Source: Neobacillus muris
GTDB lineage: Bacteria; Bacillota; Bacilli; Bacillales; Cytobacillaceae
Length of the DNA stretch: 64,000 nt
Direction of reading: 5' to 3'
Assembly: GCF_943193175.1 (NCBI RefSeq)
Contig: NZ_CALPDF010000006.1
Span: 124,001-188,000, forward strand
Shown here piece by piece: positions 43,017-52,183 of this stretch. The stretch's first letter is position 1, and every line of letters begins with the position of its first letter. The notes under the pieces were generated by a model. That model had not been told where the DNA came from. It was given only the letters and a program-made list of their open reading frames with translations, and ran no database searches. Position numbers and translations under genes: made by a program.

Positions 43017-45014
43017 TTAATTCTGAAATTTTGCATCTAATTGTGTTTTAAATTCCTTGAAAAATTTCAATATATGTGGATTCGATAAGGAGCCAGGATT
43101 AGCAGCTTTTTCTATAGGTGTGCCCATCAATATTTTTTTTATGGGCACCTCGAGCTTTTTGCCGTTTAATGTCTTCGGCAGCTCCTTAACAGGAATTATT
43201 TCATCAGGAACATGCCGCGGCGAACAGCTTTGGCGGATCACTTGGTTAATCTGATGTTTGACCTCTTCAGTTAACTGTTCCTCTCGCTTGACCACCACGA
43301 ATAAAGGCATATAGGATCGTTCACTCGTAACCGGTATGTCCACTACCAGGCTTTCGACGACCTCCGGGATGCTTTCCAGGGCGCTGTATATCTCGCTCGT
43401 TCCCATCCGAATGCCCCCCCTGTTAATCGTCGCATCTGATCGGCCATATATGATACTGCTTCCCCTCGATGTAATTTTAATAAAATCACCGTGGCGCCAA
43501 ATGCCAGGATAAACATTAAAATAGCTGTTCCTGTACCGTTCACCATCCTTGTCATTCCAAAAATAAATCGGCATCGACGGCATCGGTTCTGTGATGACAA
43601 GCTCGCCAATCTCGTCAATTAGTTCCTCGCCCTGTTCATTAAAGGACCTTACTGCTGCCCCAAGCGCCCGTGCCTGCAGTTCCCCAGCGTGAACCGGCAA
43701 AAGCGGAACGCCGCCGACAAATGCTGTACATAGGTCCGTACCCCCGCTGGTGGAAAACAGCCAAATATCTGGTTTCACATGCTCATAGATCCACTCAAAC
43801 CCACTCACTGGAAGCGGCGAACCGGTCGAACCAATGCTTTTTAAATGGGACAGATCAAAATTCTCTTTCGGCTTCACTCCATCCTTCATACAGGCGGTGA
43901 TGAAGCTGGCACTAGTACCGAAAACCGTCATATTTGTTGTTTCAGCGAATTTCCAAATCGTCTCGTAATTAGGATAGCCAGGGTTCCCGTCAAATAACAG
44001 AATCGCAGCCCCAGCCAATAAACCGCTTACAACAACATTCCACATCATCCATCCAGTCGTGGTATACCAAAAGAACCTGTCCTCGCTTGTCAATCCTTTT
44101 TGCAGACAGCTGAGTTTTAAGTGCTCCAGCAGGATGCCTCCTTGACTTTGGACAATGGCTTTTGGTTTTCCAGTTGTGCCAGATGAATATAAAATCCATA
44201 GCGGATGATCAAATGGCATTGGTTCAAATATGAACGGTGCCTCCTGATTTTTAGCCAAAACATCCTCCCACATTACGGCATTGGTCAACTGTCCGATTTC
44301 AGGCTCTTTAGACAAATGCGGGATGACCACCGTTTGTTGGAGTGTCGGCAATTCTGCTTGAATCTTTTTGACTACATCAAGCCTGTTAAAATCCTTTCCC
44401 CCATACCGATACCCATCCACTGTAAATAACACCTTTGGCTCGATTTGTTTAAACCGGTCTATGACACTCATAATGCCAAATTCCGGGGCACAGCTCGACC
44501 AAACCGCCCCAATGCTGGCGCAGGCCAAGAAAGCGGTAATTGTTTCGTGTATGTTAGAAACATAAGCGGCCACACGGTCTCCCGGTTTTACCCCTAAGGC
44601 TTTTAAATAAGCGGCAACGGAAGCGGTATTCTTTTTTAATTGGGACCACGTCACTTCCCCTTGTGGCCGAATTTCAGACTGGTAGATGATTGCTGTTTTT
44701 TCAGAAACCTCATTACGAAAAATATGCTCGGCGTAATTTAAGGTGGCTCCCGGAAACCATTTGGCTCCCGGCATGGTTCGCACTGGCAAAACTTCATCAT
44801 AAGGAGTTTTTGCCTGAACTTCAAAGAAATGCCAGATAGCCGACCAAAATCCTTCAATACTCGTAACGGACCAATTCCAAAGTTCATCGTATGTGGCGAA
44901 AGACAGTCCCCTTGTTTCCTCCAGCCACTTCATAAATTGCTTTAGCCTTGATTTGTCCTGCTGCTCTTTGGAAGGCTCCCATAACAGCTTTCCTTCACTG
45001 TTTTCAACTTTCAT
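43017..45014 (-). CDS. aacS: Acetoacetyl-CoA synthetase (acetoacetate-CoA ligase)
   Basis: A 665-residue adenylate-forming enzyme that activates acetoacetate with ATP and CoA. Key motifs: the P-loop-like LYSSGTTGKPKAIVQSQ, FWYTTTGWMMW, FSTSGGTDLC, WRHGDFIKI and INRGGIRMG. The C-terminal lysine region KLPKTLNGKKLEVPIK matches the family. The N-terminal opening (ATYDELWNWSVTSIEGFW) distinguishes AacS from acetyl-CoA synthetase. ATG 45014 lies 7 nt after GGGGG; ATG 45020 is the alternative. It stands alone, so its pathway partner is not visible here. Confidence 0.93.
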   Translation of the reverse strand: MKVENSEGKLLWEPSKEQQDKSRLKQFMKWLEETRGLSFATYDELWNWSVTSIEGFWSAIWHFFEVQAKTPYDEVLPVRTMPGAKWFPGATLNYAEHIFRNEVSEKTAIIYQSEIRPQGEVTWSQLKKNTASVAAYLKALGVKPGDRVAAYVSNIHETITAFLACASIGAVWSSCAPEFGIMSVIDRFKQIEPKVLFTVDGYRYGGKDFNRLDVVKKIQAELPTLQQTVVIPHLSKEPEIGQLTNAVMWEDVLAKNQEAPFIFEPMPFDHPLWILYSSGTTGKPKAIVQSQGGILLEHLKLSCLQKGLTSEDRFFWYTTTGWMMWNVVVSGLLAGAAILLFDGNPGYPNYETIWKFAETTNMTVFGTSASFITACMKDGVKPKENFDLSHLKSIGSTGSPLPVSGFEWIYEHVKPDIWLFSTSGGTDLCTAFVGGVPLLPVHAGELQARALGAAVRSFNEQGEELIDEIGELVITEPMPSMPIYFWNDKDGERYRNSYFNVYPGIWRHGDFIKITSRGSSIIYGRSDATINRGGIRMGTSEIYSALESIPEVVESLVVDIPVTSERSYMPLFVVVKREEQLTEEVKHQINQVIRQSCSPRHVPDEIIPVKELPKTLNGKKLEVPIKKILMGTPIEKAANPGSLSNPHILKFFKEFKTQLDAKFQN

Positions 45015-45280
45015 TCCCATTCCCCCAATGTTCATGATTGTTCTAGCCACAGCGGATTTGACGAATTTGTACATTTACCTTATACGAGTTGGGAACCTTG
45101 TTTTCCTTCTATTTTTTCAAAAAACCAAATTTTCTTACATTCATATTTTCAATATTTTCATACTCTGATATCAAACTGTAAACCAGCTATTACATTCCTG
45201 TTAAATTAGCATGTTATACTAGCTCTTATATTAAAAAGTTAGAAAATTTAGTAAATACGTTTTAATATATTGAGAAAGTA

Positions 45281-46357
45281 GTGATAAATGTGATCAGGAA
45301 ACTAGTAGTTTTGCTGTGCGCTTTCATCCTAGTCACCAGTGAATTGCCATTTTTATCATCGCTTGCACACGCAGAAGAAATTGAAACGAGTCAGGAACAG
45401 AAGTATTTAAACTCACCAGCTGATATACATAAGAACCAAACCGTAAACACCCTTGATGCAATTAACAGCCAATTGGCTTTGTTAAATCAGGCAATTGAAG
45501 AACAAAATAAAAAAATTGCGGCCGCAAGCCTTGAGGTTGAAACACTTCATTCGGAAATGCTGCAGCTGCAAAATGAAATTGCTGGTTTGCAGGCGAAGAT
45601 TGATAAAAGAAAGTCTCTAGTAAAAGAACGGGCACTAACCTATCAACAAAGCGGCGCAAATGTTTCTTATTTAAATGCTTTGCTTTTAGCTGACAGCATC
45701 AGCGACCTCGTTAACCGTGTCGATGCGGTTGCAAAGATCATTAAGGCCGATCAAGACCTTTTGTCCCAACAGGATGCTGACCTGAAGGATTTGGAGAATA
45801 AAAAAGCTGTCTTGGCATTCAAACAAGGCGAAGCGGCTGCAAAAGCGGCTGAATGGCAAAACTTACAGATTCAATTGACCGATCAGCAAAACCATTACGT
45901 ATCTTTAACTCAGCATTTGGAAAAAGAAGTGGAAAAACAGGAAACGAAGAAACAGGAGAAAATTGAAACTCAGGACTATATACATATCGTAACTACTGTG
46001 GGACAAAAATATATTGGCCAGTCCAGGTATGCCTTTGGCGGCGGCAGAACAACAGAAGACATCGCCAACGGGAGATTTGATTGCTCTGGTTTTGTCCGAT
46101 GGGCATTTTCCCAGGCGGGCATTGATGTAGGAAACAGCACTTCAGATATAAAAAATGCCGGCCAAAAAATTTCCGCAAGCGAGATGAAACCGGGAGATCT
46201 TGTTTTCTTTGATACCTATAAAAAAGATGGCCATGTTGGAATCTATTTGGGAGATGGAAAATTTATCGGTTCGCAAAGTTCAACAGGGGTGGCGATTGCC
46301 GATATGACGGCTGGGTATTGGAAAAATAAATTTTCCGGGACTGTTGTCCGCATTTAA
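45281..46357 (+). CDS. Secreted NlpC/P60 peptidoglycan hydrolase with coiled coil
   Basis: A 358-residue exported protein. A signal peptide ends at LAHA-EE (about residue 31). Residues 55-230 form coiled coil rich in Glu, Gln and Ala, as in PcsB/CwlO-type hydrolases. The C-terminal NlpC/P60 domain (235-358) has the catalytic Cys (FDCSGFV) and His (DGHVGIYLG). It probably cleaves D-gamma-glutamyl-mDAP bonds and may need FtsEX-like activation. The start is GTG at 45281 or 45290; both have weak ribosome sites. Confidence 0.92.
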   Translation: MINVIRKLVVLLCAFILVTSELPFLSSLAHAEEIETSQEQKYLNSPADIHKNQTVNTLDAINSQLALLNQAIEEQNKKIAAASLEVETLHSEMLQLQNEIAGLQAKIDKRKSLVKERALTYQQSGANVSYLNALLLADSISDLVNRVDAVAKIIKADQDLLSQQDADLKDLENKKAVLAFKQGEAAAKAAEWQNLQIQLTDQQNHYVSLTQHLEKEVEKQETKKQEKIETQDYIHIVTTVGQKYIGQSRYAFGGGRTTEDIANGRFDCSGFVRWAFSQAGIDVGNSTSDIKNAGQKISASEMKPGDLVFFDTYKKDGHVGIYLGDGKFIGSQSSTGVAIADMTAGYWKNKFSGTVVRI

Positions 46358-46425
46358 TCATCACCTTATTTTTGAAGAGAAGATGATAGCTCTTATAAAT
46401 AGTTCAAAACAAGTGAGGTCAATAT

Positions 46426-46818
46426 ATGTTAATGAAGTATAAATCTGCCTATCAGAAAATTGCCATGGGACTGTTATCTTTCTTTCCAGAACACAGAGAT
46501 TTAGAAAGGCTCCTTGTGACAATGAAGGAATATATAACAGAATCAAATCGGCAGTTATTCCTTTGGAAGGAACAGGAGGGCTTCATAGGACTGATTGGGG
46601 TGAGGATCGGAGAAAATCAAATACAGGTTACCCATATATGTGTGAATCCTTCCCACCGAAATCAAGGATTAGGCAAACGCATCGTGAGAGCCTTGCAAGA
46701 ACACTACTCTAAAGTTCCATTGACAGGAGATGAAGCAACGTCTGAATTTTTAAGCAGATGTGATCTACATATTGACGAAAAAGGCAAGGATAGCCGTCCC
46801 AATTTAGCCGTCCTATAG
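46426..46818 (+). CDS. ribT: RibT-like GNAT acetyltransferase
   Basis: A 130-residue protein that aligns by eye with B. subtilis RibT along its length (YKxxxxKIAMGLLSF, QLFLWKE, CVNPSHRNQGLGKRIVRAL). RibT is a GNAT enzyme normally last in the ribDEAHT operon, and its substrate is not established. Here no riboflavin biosynthesis gene is adjacent, so it is an orphan copy. GAGGTC precedes ATG 46426. Confidence 0.88.
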   Translation: MLMKYKSAYQKIAMGLLSFFPEHRDLERLLVTMKEYITESNRQLFLWKEQEGFIGLIGVRIGENQIQVTHICVNPSHRNQGLGKRIVRALQEHYSKVPLTGDEATSEFLSRCDLHIDEKGKDSRPNLAVL

Positions 46819-46844
46819 AGACAATGCCTTTTCCATTTCATGTT

Positions 46845-47234
46845 TTACGTTTTATCGTTTTGAAAACACACCCAGTCTCCTGATGGTATGGCCGTTTTTA
46901 GCATACTCTTATTTTGTTTTGCCATGACATAGATATATGCTTTTGTTTTTCCCTGTTCATGAATAATGATCTGGCTTTTCCTGTCATATAAGTTGGTCTC
47001 TCGGCCTTCTACATAATCATCTAGTTGAGATAATTCCTCTTCGTCTACCTGATAAATTCCCCCAAATACAGTATCCTTCATTTACTCTCCAACAGCGGGA
47101 TATCCAAGACCGGTATCAAATAGCCTGCCAGACGTCCATGCATACTCTGCCACAAGAAGTGCATCATCCAGCAAGTAGTGGTCTGGCTGATTTTTTCTAA
47201 GTGTTCCATAGACAAAGATCAGATGTTTTTTCAT
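46845..47234 (-). pseudogene. Gamma-glutamylcyclotransferase-family gene with in-frame stop
   Basis: A single 130-codon frame encodes the GGCT fold: MKKHLIFVYGTLRKNQPDHYLL at the start, FDTGLGYPAVGE, then a TAA (47082-47084), then MKDTVFGGIYQVDEEELSQLDDYVEGRE and the rest. Both halves are well conserved and remain in phase, so one nonsense change separates them. An ATG directly after the TAA might allow reinitiation of the C-terminal half, but the N-terminal substrate loop would be separate. The family releases 5-oxoproline from gamma-glutamyl compounds. Confidence 0.8.
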
Positions 47235-47385
47235 TCTGCCCCACACTCTTTTCTATTATTTTATATTAAAAACGAGATTTCTTTCATTTTTTAAAATAAT
47301 TAATTTTCAAACTATTGTGTTTATTGAAATAATAATCTATAATACTCCTCAGCAATTAAAAATTTATTTTAGAGGGTGTAGCTTA

Positions 47386-48351
47386 ATGAAGACCTTAGAA
47401 AAAGTCAGTCAATTTGTCGGCAATACCTTTGCCATCTGGGTACTAGTTTTTGCCCTGCTCGCATTTTTTTCACCATCTGCCTTTACTTGGATTGCCCCGC
47501 ATATTTCTCTTTTATTGGGAATTATTATGTTCGGGATGGGGTTAACATTATCTGGAGCGGATTTTAAGGAGGTATTTAGACGGCCTAAGGATGTCATTAT
47601 TGGAGTCCTCGGCCAATTTATTATTATGCCTGGCTTGGCATATTTACTTGCAAAAGGATTTCATTTGTCACCAGAAATTGCCGTAGGGGTTATTTTAGTA
47701 GGCTGCTGCCCAGGAGGGACTGCTTCGAACGTCATGACGTTCCTGTCCAAAGGGGATGTGCCGCTATCGGTAACGATTACATCTGTCACAACCATTCTTG
47801 CTCCAATCGTCACACCAGCACTTATTCTCTTATTAGCAAGCGAATGGATTCCAGTTGATCCTGCCAGCTTGTTCTTATCAATTGTTCAAATAGTTATTGT
47901 TCCGATTGTGCTTGGGGTCATCATTAAAAAATTATTTAACAAGCAGGCAGAGGCCAGTGTCAAAGTATTGCCGCTTGTATCCATCATCGGTATTGTCGCC
48001 ATCGTTGCAGCTGTAGTGTCTGTGAACCAAGCACAAATTGCGAAAACGGGATTAATTATTTTTGCAATCGTGGTATTGCATAACTGTTTAGGTTACCTAA
48101 TCGGTTATTTCTTTGGAAAACTATTTGGCATGGACTTGTCCAAGAAAAAAGCAGTGGCCATCGAAGTGGGCATGCAAAATTCTGGATTGGGAGCTGCCAT
48201 TGCGTCTGCTCACTTTTCTCCGCTTTCCGCTGTCCCAAGCGCCATTTTCAGTGTGTGGCATAATATCTCTGGTCCCATTCTGGCAACCATTTTCAGCCGG
48301 ATGAAGGGCAGTCAAACAGACAGTAAGAGCACCAAGAACATTAGTGCTTAA
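47386..48351 (+). CDS. Bile acid:sodium symporter (BASS) family transporter, YocS-like
   Basis: A 321-residue transporter with nine to ten membrane segments. The conserved VGCCPGGTASNVMTFLSKGDVPLSV and AIEVGMQNSGLGAAIA stretches are the two sodium-site motifs of the BASS family. Bacterial members move organic anions with sodium; B. subtilis YocS is the close relative, substrate unknown. ATG 47386 follows AGAGGGTG. A terminator lies 17 bp after the stop. Confidence 0.92.
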   Translation: MKTLEKVSQFVGNTFAIWVLVFALLAFFSPSAFTWIAPHISLLLGIIMFGMGLTLSGADFKEVFRRPKDVIIGVLGQFIIMPGLAYLLAKGFHLSPEIAVGVILVGCCPGGTASNVMTFLSKGDVPLSVTITSVTTILAPIVTPALILLLASEWIPVDPASLFLSIVQIVIVPIVLGVIIKKLFNKQAEASVKVLPLVSIIGIVAIVAAVVSVNQAQIAKTGLIIFAIVVLHNCLGYLIGYFFGKLFGMDLSKKKAVAIEVGMQNSGLGAAIASAHFSPLSAVPSAIFSVWHNISGPILATIFSRMKGSQTDSKSTKNISA

Positions 48352-48367
48352 GATGGACAGTTCAGAT

Positions 48368-48402
48368 GCATCTCCCCATTTATTGAGGAGATGCTTTTTT
48401 TC
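48368..48402 (+). terminator. Rho-independent terminator
   Basis: GCATCTCC/GGAGATGC with an 11-nt loop is followed by a T-rich run (TTTTTTT), after the BASS gene. Confidence 0.88.
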
Positions 48403-48633
48403 TTCTTACCTATTTTATTAAACTAGTTATCTTAAAGCTATAAACTTGTCAGATAATTTACCAAAGTATTTTTTAAAATATTATTTGGCTCTACCTGAAA
48501 AAGCCCCATTTTTTCATGTTTCCATGTATCCAGAAAGTGCTACGAGGTTTTCTCATGTCCTTCAACGTGGTAAAATAGTAAACTGTAACATAGAATTTTC
48601 AATAAAAGTACTTTTATAGATAGAAGGGATAAC

Positions 48634-49734
48634 ATGATTTCTATTGATCCACAAGATAAAAAGATCCGTTTTCTCCTCACCTTTTTTGCCGCGATGATTG
48701 GCGGAGTGATTTTCCAGGCGCTTCATACCCCGATTCCCTGGCTGCTCGGACCCATGGCAGTGGTTTTTATCGGTTCAAGGTTTTCAAAAATCCCATTTTA
48801 CTGGCCAAGCTGGATTCGAAATACTGGGCTAATTATTGTTGGGTACTCAATTGGGTTATCATTTACAAAGCCTGCACTCGTGCAAATCGTCGCGAAGCTG
48901 CCGTCCATGTTTATTATGACAGTTTTGCTTGTATTATTTTGTGCTGGAATTGCAGCTGTTGTTTCCAAGCTCACCGGAGTGGATTACCCTACCGTCTTGA
49001 CTGGAAGTATTCCTGGCGGTTTATCACAAATGATTACGTTCGCTGAAGAAGTGAAAGGAATTGATATAACAACGGTAACTTTCCTTCAAGTGGCAAGATT
49101 GATGATGATTGTTTTTTTAGTGCCGTTCATGATTTTTGGGCCATTCTTTCATAACACGGCACCAGCGGCTTCAGAGCAGGTAGTTCAGACGTTAAGTCAG
49201 TCAGGTTCGCCTCTGCTTAGGTTTATTTTATTTGCAATAATTTGTGTTGCGTTTGCTTTTTTGGCTAAAAAATGGAAGTTTCCGACACCATTTATGCTGG
49301 GGCCGATTCTAGGAACGGCGATATTTAATTTAGTTGGAGTGCAGGGTCCGCAGTTAAGTCCAACTGTTTTGGACTTTTCACAGTTTATGATAGGCGGATA
49401 TATTGGTTTGCTGATGAAACCGGAAAAATTGGAGCATAAAGCCCGTGTCATCAGCCTTGCTTTGCTTAGTGGAATGATCATGATTTTGGTGTCTTTGGGA
49501 TTAAGTTATCTGCTCGTTTATGGAGGACATCTGACTCCTTCGACGAGCTTTTTGAGTGTAGCACCGGGCGGTATGGACCAGATGGGCATTCTGGCTCACG
49601 AGGTAAATGCTGATCTTTCAATGGTAACTGGTTATCAGTTATTTCGGCTGTTTTTCATCTATTTTGCGGTGCCTCCGCTTTTGCGGCTGTTTTTCAGGAT
49701 GGCACGGAGAAGGAAGGAAATTTCATCAGGTTAG
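48634..49734 (+). CDS. AbrB-family membrane protein
   Basis: A 366-residue protein with about ten membrane segments in two similar halves. Each half carries the family signature: PIPWLLGPMA with SIPGGLSQMITFAEE in the first, TPFMLGPILG with VAPGGMDQMGILAHE in the second. The family name reflects an old AbrB duplication domain; a transporter role is suspected but unproven. It is unrelated to the DNA-binding AbrB. ATG 48634 follows AGAAGGG. Confidence 0.9.
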   Translation: MISIDPQDKKIRFLLTFFAAMIGGVIFQALHTPIPWLLGPMAVVFIGSRFSKIPFYWPSWIRNTGLIIVGYSIGLSFTKPALVQIVAKLPSMFIMTVLLVLFCAGIAAVVSKLTGVDYPTVLTGSIPGGLSQMITFAEEVKGIDITTVTFLQVARLMMIVFLVPFMIFGPFFHNTAPAASEQVVQTLSQSGSPLLRFILFAIICVAFAFLAKKWKFPTPFMLGPILGTAIFNLVGVQGPQLSPTVLDFSQFMIGGYIGLLMKPEKLEHKARVISLALLSGMIMILVSLGLSYLLVYGGHLTPSTSFLSVAPGGMDQMGILAHEVNADLSMVTGYQLFRLFFIYFAVPPLLRLFFRMARRRKEISSG

Positions 49735-49819
49735 TTTTTTTGAGACCGACTACGACAAACCTAGATAAATGTCAAATATAACCATATTTTCCCTTAACCT
49801 AAATTTTTTTGTCTGTCTA

Positions 49820-49921
49820 GATGAAAGAATGACTGTTTTCCTGAGGCTGAATCTGTTATGGGCTTTCATCGCTTGGATGAATGACCGTTTCCTGAACCTG
49901 GATTCGTTTTGGCCATTCATC
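49820..49921. repeat. Two tandem 46-51 bp units with inverted ends
   Basis: Unit 1 (49820-49870) and unit 2 (49876-49921) each run from GATGAA to TTCATC and share GTTTTCCTGA/GTTTCCTGAA and related stretches. Each unit's ends are complementary, so each can form its own hairpin. They lie between the AbrB-family gene and the YrzI-like gene. Confidence 0.6.
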
Positions 49922-49955
49922 ACCTTTAAACCTGTTTTAATACCTTCCTCCAAGA

Positions 49956-50084
49956 TTAAAAATAAGGCATTTTATTTTTCAATTCTTGATAGAGTTTGTC
50001 TACACGCTCTTGCTGGTCTGCTTGCTCCGCGGTCATTCTCCGAATAGTTATCGAAATTGTTAAAAATAAAAGATTAAGAGTCAT
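49956..50084 (-). CDS. YrzI-family small protein
   Basis: A 42-residue peptide (MTLNLLFLTISITIRRMT...) matching the Bacillus YrzI family, whose members begin MTLNIFFLT and carry a KR/RR pair followed by a charged helix (RVDKLYQELK). These peptides are tied to sporulation in Bacillus, role unknown. AAAGGGAG and a GGAGG lie just before ATG 50084. Confidence 0.82.
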   Translation of the reverse strand: MTLNLLFLTISITIRRMTAEQADQQERVDKLYQELKNKMPYF

Positions 50085-50225
50085 CGTCCTCCACTCCCTT
50101 TAATTCTATTTCCAAACCTATTATAATCAAAGTTATTTCCAAAATAATCCTCTAAAAAGATGAGACCGTCTAATCAATTGGGCTCAAATTTAATCCAAAC
50201 TTTAGATGTATGGTGAATTCCGTGC

Positions 50226-50238
50226 GGGGACTGTCCCC
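50226..50238. repeat. GGGGACTGTCCCC palindrome
   Basis: Same 13-bp core as at 29669 and 31685, here inside a longer inverted repeat (GTGC...GCAC), next to the clpP terminator. Confidence 0.6.
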
Positions 50239-50262
50239 CAGCACTCTAACGCGTTAAAACAA

Positions 50263-50288
50263 AAGACGAGCCTAACTTAGCTCGTCTT
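50263..50288 (-). terminator. Terminator of the sigma/clpP unit
   Basis: AAGACGAGC/GCTCGTCTT stem on the minus strand with an 8-nt loop and a following TTTTGTTTT run. Confidence 0.85.
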
Positions 50289-50295
50289 CATCGTT

Positions 50296-50877
50296 TCATT
50301 TTGGATATAAAATATCATCGATTATTCCATAGTCTTTTGCTTCTTCTGCACTCATAAAGTAATCCCGGTCCGTATTTTTGGCTACCTTTTCCACTGTCTG
50401 CCCAGTCCGGTCAGCGATCATTTGATTAATATGTTCTCTTAGCTTTAAAATGCGGCGGGCAGATATTTCAATTTCTGCCGCCTGCCCTTTTACCCCTCCT
50501 AAAGGCTGATGAATCATAATCTCACTATTGGGCAGAGCAAAACGTTTGCCCTTCGTTCCTGCCAACAGCAGCATTGCCCCAAAAGATGCAGCCATCCCGG
50601 TACAAATCGTCCGTACATCCGGCTTGATGATTTGCATCGTATCATAAATCGCAAACCCTGCCGAAGTGGAACCTCCTGGACTATTGATATAGATTGAAAT
50701 ATCCTTTTCAGGGGCATCTGCCTCCAAAAACAATAACTGGGCTACCACACTATTGGCTAACTGATCATTGATTTCATCGCCGATTATGATAATACGGTCC
50801 TTAAGCAGCCGGGAATAAATATCATAAGACCGTTCACCACGATTGGTTTGTTCAATAACATAAGGAATAGTATTCAT
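50296..50877 (-). CDS. clpP: ClpP protease subunit (paralogue)
   Basis: A 193-residue serine peptidase that forms the barrel of the ATP-dependent Clp protease. The triad is Ser98 (GMAASFGAM), His123 (MIHQPLGG) and Asp172 (TDRDYFMS), at the same positions as B. subtilis ClpP. AAGGAGGAGG precedes ATG 50877. It lies 30 bp downstream of a sigma-factor gene on the same strand, which is not the setting of the housekeeping clpP, so it is probably a second copy under sigma control. Confidence 0.95.
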   Translation of the reverse strand: MNTIPYVIEQTNRGERSYDIYSRLLKDRIIIIGDEINDQLANSVVAQLLFLEADAPEKDISIYINSPGGSTSAGFAIYDTMQIIKPDVRTICTGMAASFGAMLLLAGTKGKRFALPNSEIMIHQPLGGVKGQAAEIEISARRILKLREHINQMIADRTGQTVEKVAKNTDRDYFMSAEEAKDYGIIDDILYPK

Positions 50878-50907
50878 TGGTCCTCCTCCTTGAAGCAGAT
50901 GTTTAGG

Positions 50908-51615
50908 CTATGCCGCCATACAGAGAGTGCTCGAAGGAGAAAATCGTTGAACCTGACTATGCTTATTCGTTATCATGCAAGGATTGTCTGTTACACATGA
51001 TAAAGATGGCAAATGAGCAATCAGAACAGCCGGATCTTGATTTTCCAATGATTCATTAAACAATTCTGACAGAATTCCCTGTTCTTCTGGAACCCAAAAT
51101 GTCTCAACAGCAAAGGAGTCATCCTCGTCATTAGATTTTCCAATCCGTTTTTTTGCACGATACAAGTTAGCCTTAACCGCCATTTCCGTTGTACCTAATA
51201 AGCCGGCAATTTCTTTAATCTGATAATGAAACGCTTCTTTCAAAAAAAAGATAACCGCTTGTTTTGGTGTGAATTTTCTTATGAGCAGCTCTACTGAATC
51301 CGCTTTTGCCTCTGATGGGCTATTAAACGCATATTGTGAAACATCAGATTCAATGGTTTCTTTGCTCCTTTTTCTTAACTGGTCAATCCAATGATGATAG
51401 GCAATTTTATTGATTAAGGCTGAATTTAGCTTTTGCTCCCGGTTGTTATATTTCAAAGCTTTCAAGTAGGTCTCCTGAGCAATATCATCTCCATCCCATT
51501 CGTTTTGCGCTAAAAAATGGCAATATCTCCGAAGTTTAGGATAAGATTCCCGCCAAAATGGGTCATCAAACTCTCCTCTGTCTTTAATGGGGTTTCGTCT
51601 CCATTCCTGTGACAT
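50908..51615 (-). CDS. Sigma-70 family factor (ECF-like), clpP-linked
   Basis: A 235-residue factor with region 2 (EWDGDDIAQETYLKALKYN, then AYHHWIDQLRKRSKE) and region 4 (FTPKQAVIFFLKEAFHYQIKEIAGLLGTTEMAVKANLYRAKKRI). A 65-residue C-terminal extension with four cysteines (SLSC, NPCM, TLCMAA and one more position) follows, unusual for a plain ECF factor and possibly regulatory. ATG 51615 follows AAAGGAGTG. It is likely to drive its own unit with clpP; no anti-sigma factor is adjacent. Confidence 0.87.
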   Translation of the reverse strand: MSQEWRRNPIKDRGEFDDPFWRESYPKLRRYCHFLAQNEWDGDDIAQETYLKALKYNNREQKLNSALINKIAYHHWIDQLRKRSKETIESDVSQYAFNSPSEAKADSVELLIRKFTPKQAVIFFLKEAFHYQIKEIAGLLGTTEMAVKANLYRAKKRIGKSNDEDDSFAVETFWVPEEQGILSELFNESLENQDPAVLIAHLPSLSCVTDNPCMITNKHSQVQRFSPSSTLCMAA

Positions 51616-51923
51616 GTTTTTCACTCCTTTTGCACTCTCTGCAGTATTAACGTTTCAGGCAGTGTTAAAAGATACGGGTACCAAAAATTTTAATTAACTT
51701 TAAGGCAGCGAGTTTCACCGCCTCTATAAATAAAAACTTCTACGATGACATTATTCCCTTTGGATCATCTATATACTTCCTGTTATTCCTTTTATAAGCC
51801 ATTGTTCATAGAGGACAACTTGAAAAAATTTGGCTGAATTTGATAAAAAATAACGATGGACTATTTTTTAATCCCTGATATAATTCCATATAGAATACAT
51901 TATACATTTTAAAGGTGGGCATT
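51616..51923. other. Intergenic region, about 300 bp
   Basis: AT-rich divergent promoter space. On the minus strand it contains TGAAAC twice (near 51717 and 51655), the -35 sequence of ECF promoters, but neither has a CGTC at the right distance. No other gene is visible. Confidence 0.45.
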
Positions 51924-52121
51924 ATGGGGAATACTTGTAGATATGTTGTCAATGCTCTCGGCAAGGGTGGAGAAACATATTATACACAATGTAAAGACAA
52001 ACATGAATTAAAAAGATGGATTCATGAAAACAAGGAAAAACTAAATATGCAAGAACTAAAAATAACGGATAAAAACCAATCTTTTTTATTAAAATTATTG
52101 GGTCTAAACAAAATTTTTTAA
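51924..52121 (+). CDS. 65-residue protein, unknown function
   Basis: MGNTCRYVVNALGKGGETYY... has a beta-hairpin-like start, one cysteine pair (CRY...QCK) and a Lys-rich helical tail ending LLKLLGLNKIF. ATG 51924 follows AAAGGTGGG, and a strong terminator begins 5 bp after the stop. It is probably a real small gene. No family is recognised. Confidence 0.65.
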   Translation: MGNTCRYVVNALGKGGETYYTQCKDKHELKRWIHENKEKLNMQELKITDKNQSFLLKLLGLNKIF

Positions 52122-52125
52122 CAGG

Positions 52126-52153
52126 AGACGCCATCGAAGGATGGCGTCTTTTC
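52126..52153 (+). terminator. Rho-independent terminator
   Basis: A perfect 10-bp stem AGACGCCATC/GATGGCGTCT with a GAAG loop, followed by TTTC. Confidence 0.85.
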
Positions 52154-52183
52154 ATTTATTCTATGTCAAAAGTGATTCGATCA

